Assembly (NCBI GenBank): GCA_020440605.1
Contig: JAGRNT010000018.1
Location: 26,244 to 90,243 of the forward strand
From: a bacterium
Lineage (GTDB): Bacteria > 4484-113 > JAFGCY01
Direction: 5' to 3'
DNA: 64,000 nt
Shown here: in pieces, positions 16,951 through 25,492 of the stretch
Layout: every line of letters starts with the position of its first letter
How positions within the stretch are numbered: position 1 is the first letter of the stretch
Notes under the pieces: generated by a model
Databases searched by the model: none
Told to the model about the DNA's origin: nothing
Seen by the model: only the letters and a program-made list of their open reading frames with translations
Program-made: the position numbers and the translations under genes

Positions 16951-17493
16951 ATGATCGCAAAATTGCAGATTTCGGCAGCCGCACTGCTCTGCCTGCTGGC
17001 TGTGATGCCGGCATCAGCTGCAGAACATGTTGAAGCTGTCATGCCCGCCGATGTGCATTGGGGCAATGCCCCGGACTTCACCCTGCAGACCTTTGACGGA
17101 GAGGAACTGCTGCTATCTGAGTTCGCAGCCGGCAGGCCAGTGGTCCTGAATTTCTGGGCGGAATGGTGCCCGCCCTGCGTGGCCGAAATGCCACTGCTGC
17201 AGGCCGCCTGGCAGGACTATGGCGAGGATGTGCAGTTCCTTACACTCAATCTGGAAAAGGGCCGGATGGATCCCCAGGCCTTCATGGAACAGCGGGGAAT
17301 CGCCCTGCCGGGTGCCCTGGCCGAGAATGAGGTCGGAATGCAGTACGGGATCAGCGGCATTCCCGCGACCTTCTTCATCAGCAGCGAAGGGAACGTACTC
17401 GGCATGAAGACCGGAGCATTCGTTGAGGATGAGCTCCCCTACATCCTTGACGCAATGCTGGATTACGAGCACAGGCTGCAGGTCACTGACTGA
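16951..17493 (+). CDS. TlpA/ResA-like periplasmic thiol-disulfide oxidoreductase
   Basis: A 180-residue protein with a cleavable signal peptide (ALLCLLAVMPASA before AEHVE) and a thioredoxin fold. The active site is WCPPC with C73 and C76 (VVLNFWAEWCPPC), and cis-proline is in GIPATFFIS. The start APDFTLQTFDGEELLLSEF is typical of the AhpC-TSA/TlpA-ResA group. Family members reduce apocytochrome or other periplasmic disulfides. Divergent transcription from the octaheme cytochrome gene fits a role in its maturation, but this is inference. A GGAGA ribosome site lies just before ATG 16951, and the Fur-family gene follows by 100 bp. Confidence 0.9.
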   Translation: MIAKLQISAAALLCLLAVMPASAAEHVEAVMPADVHWGNAPDFTLQTFDGEELLLSEFAAGRPVVLNFWAEWCPPCVAEMPLLQAAWQDYGEDVQFLTLNLEKGRMDPQAFMEQRGIALPGALAENEVGMQYGISGIPATFFISSEGNVLGMKTGAFVEDELPYILDAMLDYEHRLQVTD

Positions 17494-17593
17494 AGCGGGC
17501 GGGAAATGCACCGCCCACTATCCATATTCCACACCGGAAGCGATTCTGCGGCTAGAATGTGGCAAGAGCTTATACAAGCTGAAGGGCGCGCTC

Positions 17594-18019
17594 ATGTCAA
17601 CCGGAAGACGCAATACACAGCAACGCAGGAAGATCCGTGAGGTCTTTGAGCAGGCGGGCCGGCCTCTCAACGTGGAGGAGGTCCATGCCATGGTGCGCGA
17701 GGAGATCCCCGGTCTCGGGATTGCCACGGTCTACCGGGCGATCAATGATCTCGTGGAGGAAGAGTGGCTGAAGCCGGTGGAGTTGCCGGGGCGCAACAAC
17801 TCATATGAGCTCAGTGAACTGGGCCACCACCACCACTTCATCTGCAATGAGTGTGACAAGGTCTATGACCTGCACGGCTGCCCCGGACAGATGAAGGACC
17901 TCGTCCCCGAGGGCTTCAAGGCCAAGGCCCACGACATCACCATCTACGGCGTCTGCTCTGACTGCAATGAACCACAGCAGGAAGTGCCCGCCGGCTCCCC
18001 GGAGCAGCTGCCGGGCTAG
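17594..18019 (+). CDS. Fur-family metal- or peroxide-responsive repressor
   Basis: A 141-residue Fur/Zur/PerR-type regulator. The winged helix occupies residues 1-75 (VEEVHAMVREE, then GIATVYRAINDLVEEEWL, the DNA-recognition helix). The dimerisation domain carries HHHHF (78-82) and two zinc-binding CxxC pairs, C84-C87 (CNEC) and C121-C124 (CSDC). The specific metal cannot be decided from sequence. TAGAAT at 17553 is a candidate -10 box. It follows the TlpA gene by 100 bp. ATG 17594 is the natural domain start; an upstream in-frame extension would run into the TlpA gene. No Fur-box palindrome was recognised nearby. Confidence 0.9.
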   Translation: MSTGRRNTQQRRKIREVFEQAGRPLNVEEVHAMVREEIPGLGIATVYRAINDLVEEEWLKPVELPGRNNSYELSELGHHHHFICNECDKVYDLHGCPGQMKDLVPEGFKAKAHDITIYGVCSDCNEPQQEVPAGSPEQLPG

Positions 18020-18195
18020 TTTTCCGATTCCGGAACCTGAAGTTTGCTGGATCTTCGCGGCTATGCGACTGTTGCAATGCGCTCGCCAATCGCGAGTGGC
18101 AATTTCCGTCCAGCGCTGTTAAACTGGATTTGTCACTGCCTCATGGATGCGGCCCCTGGAAGCGACACGGCTGAAGAAATACAGGAGCTGATACC

Positions 18196-20793
18196 ATGCG
18201 CCACCCTACCTTCCGGCGTCCCGTGTTGTGCGCCGCATCCCTGCTGATCTGCCTGCTTGCAGCCTGCACCGGCAGCCATTTCACCAGCGAATCCCAGCCG
18301 CTCGACTCCTTGGCCCAGCCGCCAGTGGTTGCGCCGAAGTCCGAGCTTCCGCTGCCAATCCTGCCCGCGCCACAGGCAGCACTGCTGCTGCAGCGCCGTG
18401 CAGGATTCACCACGGCCGACGGCCATGCAGAGGGCAGTGCTTATGCGGATGAGCTGAGTCATCAGCGCATCCAGCGCAGCGGCAGCCAAGCGGAGTTCAG
18501 CCCGCAATGGCAGGCCGCCGCCCCAGCCGGTGTGGACCTGGCCTTCGCCATCTGGCCCTTCCAGCTGCCGGACTATGCAGGTGGATCCGTGGCAGTTGAT
18601 GTCGACTGGAATACGGCACCTGAACCGGGCACGGCCTGGCTGGGGCTGGCTGACTTCCCGGCAGGGCGTTGGCACTGGCAATCACTGGAGAATGGCAGCA
18701 CTGCTGAGTTTGCCGACTTCTCCCCGTACATCTCGGACGATGACGCCTGCCTGCTGGCAATCGTGCTGAACGGGTCGACCCCTGCGACGCTGGGCAGCAT
18801 CCAGCTCGATACCAACCAGCCGCCCACAGCCGTGCTCAGCGCGGATCCCGCTGCGGGCCTGATTCCACTGACGGTCGAGTATGACGGCAGCGCCAGCACG
18901 GATTCCGACAACGGCATCAGCAGCTGGGAATGGGACCTCGACGGCGACGGGAACTTCGGGGAAAGCGGCGCGGAGGCGACATTCGCCGGCCAGGACAATG
19001 CCGCCTTCACATATGAGTCCATCGGCAGCCACACCGCACGCCTGCGAGTGACGGATGCCAGCGGCCGCAGTGACACCGCCGAATTCAGCGTGCAGGCCCG
19101 GCCGGACCTGCCGCCCACCGCGAGCCTGACAGCAGACCCGCAGTCCGGCCAGAAGCCGCTGGCCGTCAGCTTCGACGGCTCCGCCAGCTCCGACGTGCTT
19201 GGCAGCATCGCGGACTATGAATGGGACTTCGATGGCAACGGCAGTTTCAATGAGTCCGGTGCCGAAGCGAGTGCGCGCGGCCTGGCAATGCCCGAGGGCT
19301 ACATCTATGAAGCAGCGGGAGACTATCTGGCCAGTCTGCGCGTCACGGATGAGGATGGCAACAGCGACGAGGCCCAGCTGCTGATCAGCGTCAGCAACGT
19401 GCCGCCGGTCGCCGTGCTGATGGCCAGCCAGAGCGAGGGAAATGCACCGCTCGGCGTGCAGTTCGATGCCGGATCCAGCCTGGATCCCGATGGCAGCATC
19501 GTCGGCTATGAATGGGACTTTGATGGCGACGGCGAGTTCAGCGAGTTCGGTACGCCGGAGCTCGATGCCCTGAACCAGTCCTTCCCCCTGCCCTATACCT
19601 ATTCGACTCCGTCGATCACCACGGTCAGCCTGAAGGTCTGGGACATTGACGACGAATTCGATGTGACGACGCTCGTGATCACCGCGCACGGCTGGCACCA
19701 CATTCCGATCAGCAGCCTGGACGTCAGCTTCCTGGAGTACATGGGCTCACTGAGTGCCGCACTGGTGAACAGCAGGCCGGCTGCCGCCTTCTGGACCAGT
19801 GCCGGAGGATCTGAACGGGTGCGCTTTCTTTACTGCTCATCCCCCCTGGGCCGTGAGCAGACTGACTGGCTGGCGCTTGACCTAAGCGGACTTGCCCGGA
19901 TGGAGCAGCTCAGTCTTGCTGATGTCGGAGGCAATCCTGCCCTCGCTATGCATGACGTCGTGGACAAGGACCTGTGCTACCTGCGGGCCACAGGCGACGG
20001 CAGCCAGTTCAGCCACTGGAGCGGGACAGTGACACTGGACAGCACGGGTGTGACCGGCAGATTCCCGCAGCTGGCCATGCTCTCCGGCGGGCCGGCAATA
20101 GTCCACTACAATGCCGACCTGCAGGCCCTGCGCTATACCGCCTCCAGCACGGCAACCGGCAGCAATGCCCTGGACTGGTCCAGTCCGGTTTCACCGAATG
20201 GCACGACGGAAATCTCAGCGGAAGCGGGCAGGCTCCTGAGCGCCAACGGCAACCCGGCGATCTGCTACTTCAATCTGGGCGCAACGGAGGCCAGCCTGCG
20301 TTTCCGGCGCAGCAGCACTGCCAGCGGAACTTCCGCCGGTGACTGGAGCAATCTCACGGATCTCCTGACTGGAGGTGTGAGCTCCGCATGGGCCCAGGGC
20401 TTCGGTCTCAGTGGCGGTCTGCCGATGCTTGCCGTCTCCGGCACGGGGCTCAGCGGAGTGAGCTTCATTGCCGCACAGGATGCCAGCGGCTCCAGCTGGG
20501 GCAGCAGCGTGCTGGTTGACGGAAGCACTGCATCCAGCTACCTGGCCCTGGCGGAGTTCAACGGAAACCCCGCGATTGCCTATCGCAATGCTGACTGGGA
20601 TGTTAAGTTCATCTACAGCACTACTGCTGACGGCGCCAGTGCAGCCGACTGGCAGGCTGCGGAGACGGTGCAGGCCAGTCCCACGGCGGATCTGGGCCGG
20701 GAACTGCAGCTGCTGACGCTGGCCAGCGGCCAGCCGGCCTGTCTGTACTTCAACAAAACATCCGATGAAGTGATCTACGCCTTGCGTTACTGA
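18196..20793 (+). CDS. Lipoprotein with shared beta module, three PKD domains and propeller-like repeats
   Basis: An 865-residue lipoprotein, lipobox LLAAC (C24). Residues 95-206 carry the beta module shared with five other lipoproteins in this window (WLGLADFPAGRWHW, LLAIVLNGSTPATLGSIQLDT). Three PKD domains follow from about 208 to 495, each with a WDxDGDG-type core (WDLDGDGNFGE, WDFDGNGSFNE, WDFDGDGEFSE). The remainder consists of repeating segments of the form NGNPAIAYxN, LxFxxS and SAADW, like blades of a beta-propeller. A TAAACT -10-like box at 18120-18125 lies about 70 bp upstream. No enzymatic residues were seen; surface attachment or binding is inferred. Confidence 0.88.
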   Translation: MRHPTFRRPVLCAASLLICLLAACTGSHFTSESQPLDSLAQPPVVAPKSELPLPILPAPQAALLLQRRAGFTTADGHAEGSAYADELSHQRIQRSGSQAEFSPQWQAAAPAGVDLAFAIWPFQLPDYAGGSVAVDVDWNTAPEPGTAWLGLADFPAGRWHWQSLENGSTAEFADFSPYISDDDACLLAIVLNGSTPATLGSIQLDTNQPPTAVLSADPAAGLIPLTVEYDGSASTDSDNGISSWEWDLDGDGNFGESGAEATFAGQDNAAFTYESIGSHTARLRVTDASGRSDTAEFSVQARPDLPPTASLTADPQSGQKPLAVSFDGSASSDVLGSIADYEWDFDGNGSFNESGAEASARGLAMPEGYIYEAAGDYLASLRVTDEDGNSDEAQLLISVSNVPPVAVLMASQSEGNAPLGVQFDAGSSLDPDGSIVGYEWDFDGDGEFSEFGTPELDALNQSFPLPYTYSTPSITTVSLKVWDIDDEFDVTTLVITAHGWHHIPISSLDVSFLEYMGSLSAALVNSRPAAAFWTSAGGSERVRFLYCSSPLGREQTDWLALDLSGLARMEQLSLADVGGNPALAMHDVVDKDLCYLRATGDGSQFSHWSGTVTLDSTGVTGRFPQLAMLSGGPAIVHYNADLQALRYTASSTATGSNALDWSSPVSPNGTTEISAEAGRLLSANGNPAICYFNLGATEASLRFRRSSTASGTSAGDWSNLTDLLTGGVSSAWAQGFGLSGGLPMLAVSGTGLSGVSFIAAQDASGSSWGSSVLVDGSTASSYLALAEFNGNPAIAYRNADWDVKFIYSTTADGASAADWQAAETVQASPTADLGRELQLLTLASGQPACLYFNKTSDEVIYALRY

Positions 20794-20856
20794 ACAGGCA
20801 GCGGAATGCCTTGCAGCTGAGAGGTGTCAGACTGGGTAGTGAAGTCATCTGGGACA

Positions 20857-21885
20857 ATGCTTGCCGGCATGAGAAGCTGCAACATCAAGACATCCGTACC
20901 TGCATTGCTGCTGATCGGCTCCATCTTCGCCATGCTGTTGTGCTCAAGCTGTACAAAGGGCAGCGGGGATGACGCACGGCACGATGCCCGGGACCCGCGC
21001 AGCCAGTCAGGCAGCAGTCAACGCAGCGAGACGGATCCCGCTGACAACACCGCACTGCGGAGCGCGGCACTCGCGGCCCAGTACGGCATCGGACGGGCTG
21101 AGGACCACGCCGAAGCGGAAAGGGATTTCCGCCGGGCATATGACAACGGCGACAACCTGGCCGGGATTTACCTCTACTACCTGCTCGGGACGGAACCAGG
21201 TTTTGAAGACCGCCTGGAGGAGAAGACCAGGCTCGCCAAGGACTGCCTGATAGATGTCAACCGCCGTGCGGGGGAGGGGGAAGCCGAGGCGCAGTACCTG
21301 ATGTGCCTGATGCGCCTGCAGTATATCGACGAGGAGGACAGCCGCAACTTCATTGACAGCAACCTGCGTGCGGCATGCGAGGATGGCAACGCGGCGGCCT
21401 GCTATCTGCTGGGCGAGCTGCTGGCGGCCGGAGACCTCGGAGAAGCCGACCATCTGGCAGCCGAGCAGCAGTTCAGGCGCTGCCTGGAACTGGATTGCAA
21501 TTATGGCCACTACGGCCTGTCACGCCTGTATGGCAACCCGGACAGCCCGCTGCATAACCTGCCGCAGTCCATCGAGCAGGCACGGCTGGCGGCCGGGTCC
21601 GGCAACCACCACTGCATGGAATATCTTGCCTATTGCCACTACACAGGGGAAGGTGCGGAAAAGGACCTCACCCGCACCCGGGAGTACTACCGCCAGGCCG
21701 CCGAACTTGGCAATGCTGAATGCGCGGGCAGGCTGGCAGCGATGCTGATCGACGGCGAGGGCGGCGATGTCGACCTCGCGGAGGCCCGCCAGTGGCTGGA
21801 GCGGATCCACATCGCCGACTACCAGCCCTTCGTGGACGAAATGCTGGCGGAGATAGACGGGAAGCAGGAGAACGAGAAGAACTAG
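20857..21885 (+). CDS. Sel1-repeat lipoprotein
   Basis: A protein of about 342 residues with a lipoprotein-type signal (LLLIGSIFAMLLCSSC, then TKG). From about residue 80 it consists of Sel1-like repeats, for example AAQYGIGRAEDHAEAERDFRRAYDNGDNLAG and AYCHYTGEGAEKDLTRTREYYRQAAELGNAECAGRLAAM. Sel1 repeats form alpha-alpha solenoids that bind proteins. The sequence is paralogous to the two following genes. Starts at GTG 20824, ATG 20857 and ATG 20869 are all possible; 20857 or 20869 give the best signal peptide. The next gene begins 33 bp downstream, suggesting an operon. Confidence 0.82.
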   Translation: MLAGMRSCNIKTSVPALLLIGSIFAMLLCSSCTKGSGDDARHDARDPRSQSGSSQRSETDPADNTALRSAALAAQYGIGRAEDHAEAERDFRRAYDNGDNLAGIYLYYLLGTEPGFEDRLEEKTRLAKDCLIDVNRRAGEGEAEAQYLMCLMRLQYIDEEDSRNFIDSNLRAACEDGNAAACYLLGELLAAGDLGEADHLAAEQQFRRCLELDCNYGHYGLSRLYGNPDSPLHNLPQSIEQARLAAGSGNHHCMEYLAYCHYTGEGAEKDLTRTREYYRQAAELGNAECAGRLAAMLIDGEGGDVDLAEARQWLERIHIADYQPFVDEMLAEIDGKQENEKN

Positions 21886-21918
21886 CACTGGACGGCGGTC
21901 CATGCAATAATCCAGGCA

Positions 21919-22770
21919 ATGCTGCCTGAGCTGACAGTCGCATCGCTGACGGGCTGGGCCTTTGTCGCACTCTTCGCCGCCGGAACCACTGCCCTGTTTG
22001 TCAGCTACATCCGCATCCGCCTGCCGGACCCACGCCGGCGCAGGCTGCTGGAGGATGCTGACATGCCTGAGCTGAAGGAGCTGCGCGAGCGGGCCGTGGC
22101 AGCCGTGCATGGCATCGGGCGCAGGATTGACCACGGTGAAGCCGAGCAACTGCTGCGCAGTGCCTACGCAAAAGGTGACTGTCTGGCCGGGTTGCATCTG
22201 TCGGAACTGCTCTTTTCCTCCCCCCGTCATGCAGTTTATAAGGAAATACAAGCGATCTTTGAGGCCTGTATCCCGCCTGTGATCGAGCTGATGGATGCTG
22301 GCAACCCCGAGGCTTCCTATCTCTACTGCGCTGCCAGCAATGAGGAACTGACTGAGGAGAATGCGGTTTATTGGCAGTCGGAGGCCCTGATCGCCGCCTG
22401 TGATGCCGGCTATGTTCCCGCCCTGCTGCATCGCGGCTGGCTAGAGCTGGACGAATGGGAGTCCGCCGCCAAGCAGATCGAGGCAATGCAATGGTTCAGT
22501 CTGGCAATGGAGCAGGGGGCAGCCAGGGCATTGACGGGAATGGGTGCCATACTGTGCAACCCGAAGTATCCGGACTTCGATCCAACGCGCGGACTGGCAA
22601 TGCTGGAGGAGGCTGCAGTACTCGGCGACAGGGCAGCGATGTATTCGTTGGCAGATTGCCTGCTGGACCCCCAACTGGGGGATCCGCAGCCGGAAAAGGC
22701 TCGCGCAACTGGATGGGAAGCAGTAGTTGGAGATCAGTCCAGCCGGAAGTTCCCACCTCGGCGCACCTGA
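21919..22770 (+). CDS. Membrane-anchored Sel1-repeat protein
   Basis: A 283-residue protein with one N-terminal transmembrane helix (GWAFVALFAAGTTALFVSYI, about 12-31), followed by a basic RRRR stretch and Sel1-like repeats with the paralogous LLRSAYAKGDCLAGLHLSELL segment. AATAAT ends 7 bp before ATG 21919 with no ribosome site, so it may be separately and leaderlessly transcribed. The C-terminal 30 residues (ATGWEAVVGDQSSRKFPPRRT) no longer look like Sel1 repeat, and the stop lies inside an 18-bp tandem duplication, suggesting a truncated or frameshifted end. Confidence 0.82.
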   Translation: MLPELTVASLTGWAFVALFAAGTTALFVSYIRIRLPDPRRRRLLEDADMPELKELRERAVAAVHGIGRRIDHGEAEQLLRSAYAKGDCLAGLHLSELLFSSPRHAVYKEIQAIFEACIPPVIELMDAGNPEASYLYCAASNEELTEENAVYWQSEALIAACDAGYVPALLHRGWLELDEWESAAKQIEAMQWFSLAMEQGAARALTGMGAILCNPKYPDFDPTRGLAMLEEAAVLGDRAAMYSLADCLLDPQLGDPQPEKARATGWEAVVGDQSSRKFPPRRT

Positions 22771-22800
22771 TGGACTGGGCGCACCTGATGGACTAGGCGC
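22760..22800. repeat. 18-bp tandem duplication
   Basis: Two 18-bp units (22760-22777 and 22778-22795) differ only in the last base and are followed by a partial GGCGC. The stop codon of the second Sel1 gene is in the first unit. Confidence 0.9.
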
Positions 22801-22809
22801 AGGCCCGGC

Positions 22810-24579
22810 TTGATATCCCGGGGCTGGCTGTATTCTGGTGAAGTGTGGATCACATATGTACTGTTCCTGACCAACTTCGCCTGGCTGGGGCTCTCGCTCG
22901 CTGGCATCGAGCTTGCCAACCCACTGCTCAGTGATCTCGGGAACTGGATGCTGTATGCGGGCGGTGCTGCCATGGCAGTCTGGCTGGCGGGAATATTCCT
23001 GCAGCGGCGCCGGTTGGCGGTCAGTACACATGCCGATGCGGAAAACAGCCGGATGCGCCGGGAGGCCGTGGACATTCTGCATGCCGTTGGAGGCAGCCGG
23101 GACATGGAGCGTGCCACCGAATTGCTCAGCCGGGCCTATGCTGCGGGTGACCGGCTGGCCGGTGCCAACCTCAGCCGGATGGCAATGGTGCAGCCGGGCG
23201 AGGGAGCACAGCGCTCCACTGAACTGCTGGCGGACTGCTACTACGCCGTCATGGCTGCCGCGGCCGGCGGCAGCACTGAGGCCAGCTTCCTGCGCAGCTG
23301 CATCACGGGCGGAGCCAGCCGCGGACCCGGCCAGCCAGCGTATCCCCGAGCGGAGTTTGAACAGCAGGCACAGGCTGGCTATCTGCCAGCGCAGCTGCAG
23401 CTTGCCGTCATGCTCGAGGAAGGCAGCGTGATTCCCGCAGATCTTCCTGCAGCGCTGGATTACTTTGAAATGGCTGCCAGGCAGGACAGTGCTCTGGCCC
23501 GCGGTGGCATCGGACGTATCCTCACTGACGGCCGCTACAGGCAGAAGGATCCTGAACGTGCCCTGCCCCTGCTGGAGGAAGCCTCAGCCTGCGGAGATCC
23601 ACGTTCACAGCTGCGGCTGGCCGAACTGCTCCTGGATGGCAATAATCTGCCGCAGGATATGGACAGGGCCCGGGGACTGCTTGAACAGGCATCAGCCGGA
23701 CATCTGCCGGAGGCAATTCGCAGACTTGCCGGCATGCTGGAAGCAGGCATCGGGGGTCCCGAGGATCCCGCAGAGGCACGGCGCCTGCTTGGCAGCCTGC
23801 AGGAACTGCCACCGCATTCTCTTGAGCGGGTCAGGAGTGATCTGCTGGCAAGACGCCGCCGCAGCATCACATGGTTCCTGGCATCGGGACTGATCCCCGC
23901 CCTGCTGTTCGGTGCTTACTTCCTCTACAAGTACCCTCAGTACGGCATCAGTGCACACAATGAAGTTGCCAACATCGAACTGCGCGAGCAGGCCATGCAA
24001 CTGCGCTATGGTGTCAACCAGTCCGTTGACATTCCCCAGGCGGAAAAGCTGCTGCGCGAAGCCTATCGCCACAATGACAAACTTGCCGGGCTGGAGCTGC
24101 ATGCATTGCTGTCAGCACGGGAGGACAGGCGCTCCCAGGATGAGGCCCGGCGGATCTGGTTCAACTGCAACGACGTCTGGATGGAGCTCACCGACAGCAA
24201 TGACCGCGAGGCCCAGACCTACTACTGCATCTCCCTGCTGCGTGTGGCTGATGATCCGGACAACCTTGCCTTCCTGCAGTACGCCCTGCCGCGTTTTGCC
24301 GGCAGCGCTTACCTGCCGGCGATCCTCCTGCTGGCCGACCAGCAGCTGGCCGGGCTGTTCGGCGAGCAGGATCTCGAGCTGGCAATGCAGCTTTACCAGG
24401 AAGCCGCTTCGCAGGGCAGCATCTGCGGTACCGGCGGGATGGGCCGCGTGTATTCCCACCCGGATTACAGCGGCTACGACCCGGTGCGCAGCCGCAGCCT
24501 GCTCGAGGAAGCTGCGTCTGGCAATGATCCGCAGGCGCTTGCCGCCCTGGCTGAACTGGATGGAAAGCAGGACGACTGA
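22810..24579 (+). CDS. Double Sel1-repeat membrane protein (fusion of two units)
   Basis: A protein of up to 589 residues. It has two N-terminal transmembrane helices (VLFLTNFAWLGLSLAGI and YAGGAAMAVWLAGIFL), a Sel1 region (about 80-345), a third hydrophobic helix (ITWFLASGLIPALLFGAYFL, about 357-376), and a second Sel1 region with the same LLREAYRHNDKLAGLELHALL motif as its neighbours. The layout is two copies of the neighbouring gene joined head to tail, with the two halves on opposite membrane faces or linked by an even number of crossings. The start may be TTG 22810 or GTG 22843; neither has a strong ribosome site. Its stop abuts the convergent lptB stop. Confidence 0.82.
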   Translation: MISRGWLYSGEVWITYVLFLTNFAWLGLSLAGIELANPLLSDLGNWMLYAGGAAMAVWLAGIFLQRRRLAVSTHADAENSRMRREAVDILHAVGGSRDMERATELLSRAYAAGDRLAGANLSRMAMVQPGEGAQRSTELLADCYYAVMAAAAGGSTEASFLRSCITGGASRGPGQPAYPRAEFEQQAQAGYLPAQLQLAVMLEEGSVIPADLPAALDYFEMAARQDSALARGGIGRILTDGRYRQKDPERALPLLEEASACGDPRSQLRLAELLLDGNNLPQDMDRARGLLEQASAGHLPEAIRRLAGMLEAGIGGPEDPAEARRLLGSLQELPPHSLERVRSDLLARRRRSITWFLASGLIPALLFGAYFLYKYPQYGISAHNEVANIELREQAMQLRYGVNQSVDIPQAEKLLREAYRHNDKLAGLELHALLSAREDRRSQDEARRIWFNCNDVWMELTDSNDREAQTYYCISLLRVADDPDNLAFLQYALPRFAGSAYLPAILLLADQQLAGLFGEQDLELAMQLYQEAASQGSICGTGGMGRVYSHPDYSGYDPVRSRSLLEEAASGNDPQALAALAELDGKQDD

Positions 24580-25431
<852 letters not shown>

Positions 25432-25492
25432 GCCGCTATCCAGACGGACGGATGCCGCCGGGGATTCATTATAGCGGAGACGCAGGCCTCGC

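Noticed and set aside
22760..22800. Target-site duplication of an insertion sequence.
   Set aside because: The two 18-bp units are directly adjacent with nothing in between, and no transposase or terminal inverted repeat is present anywhere in the window.
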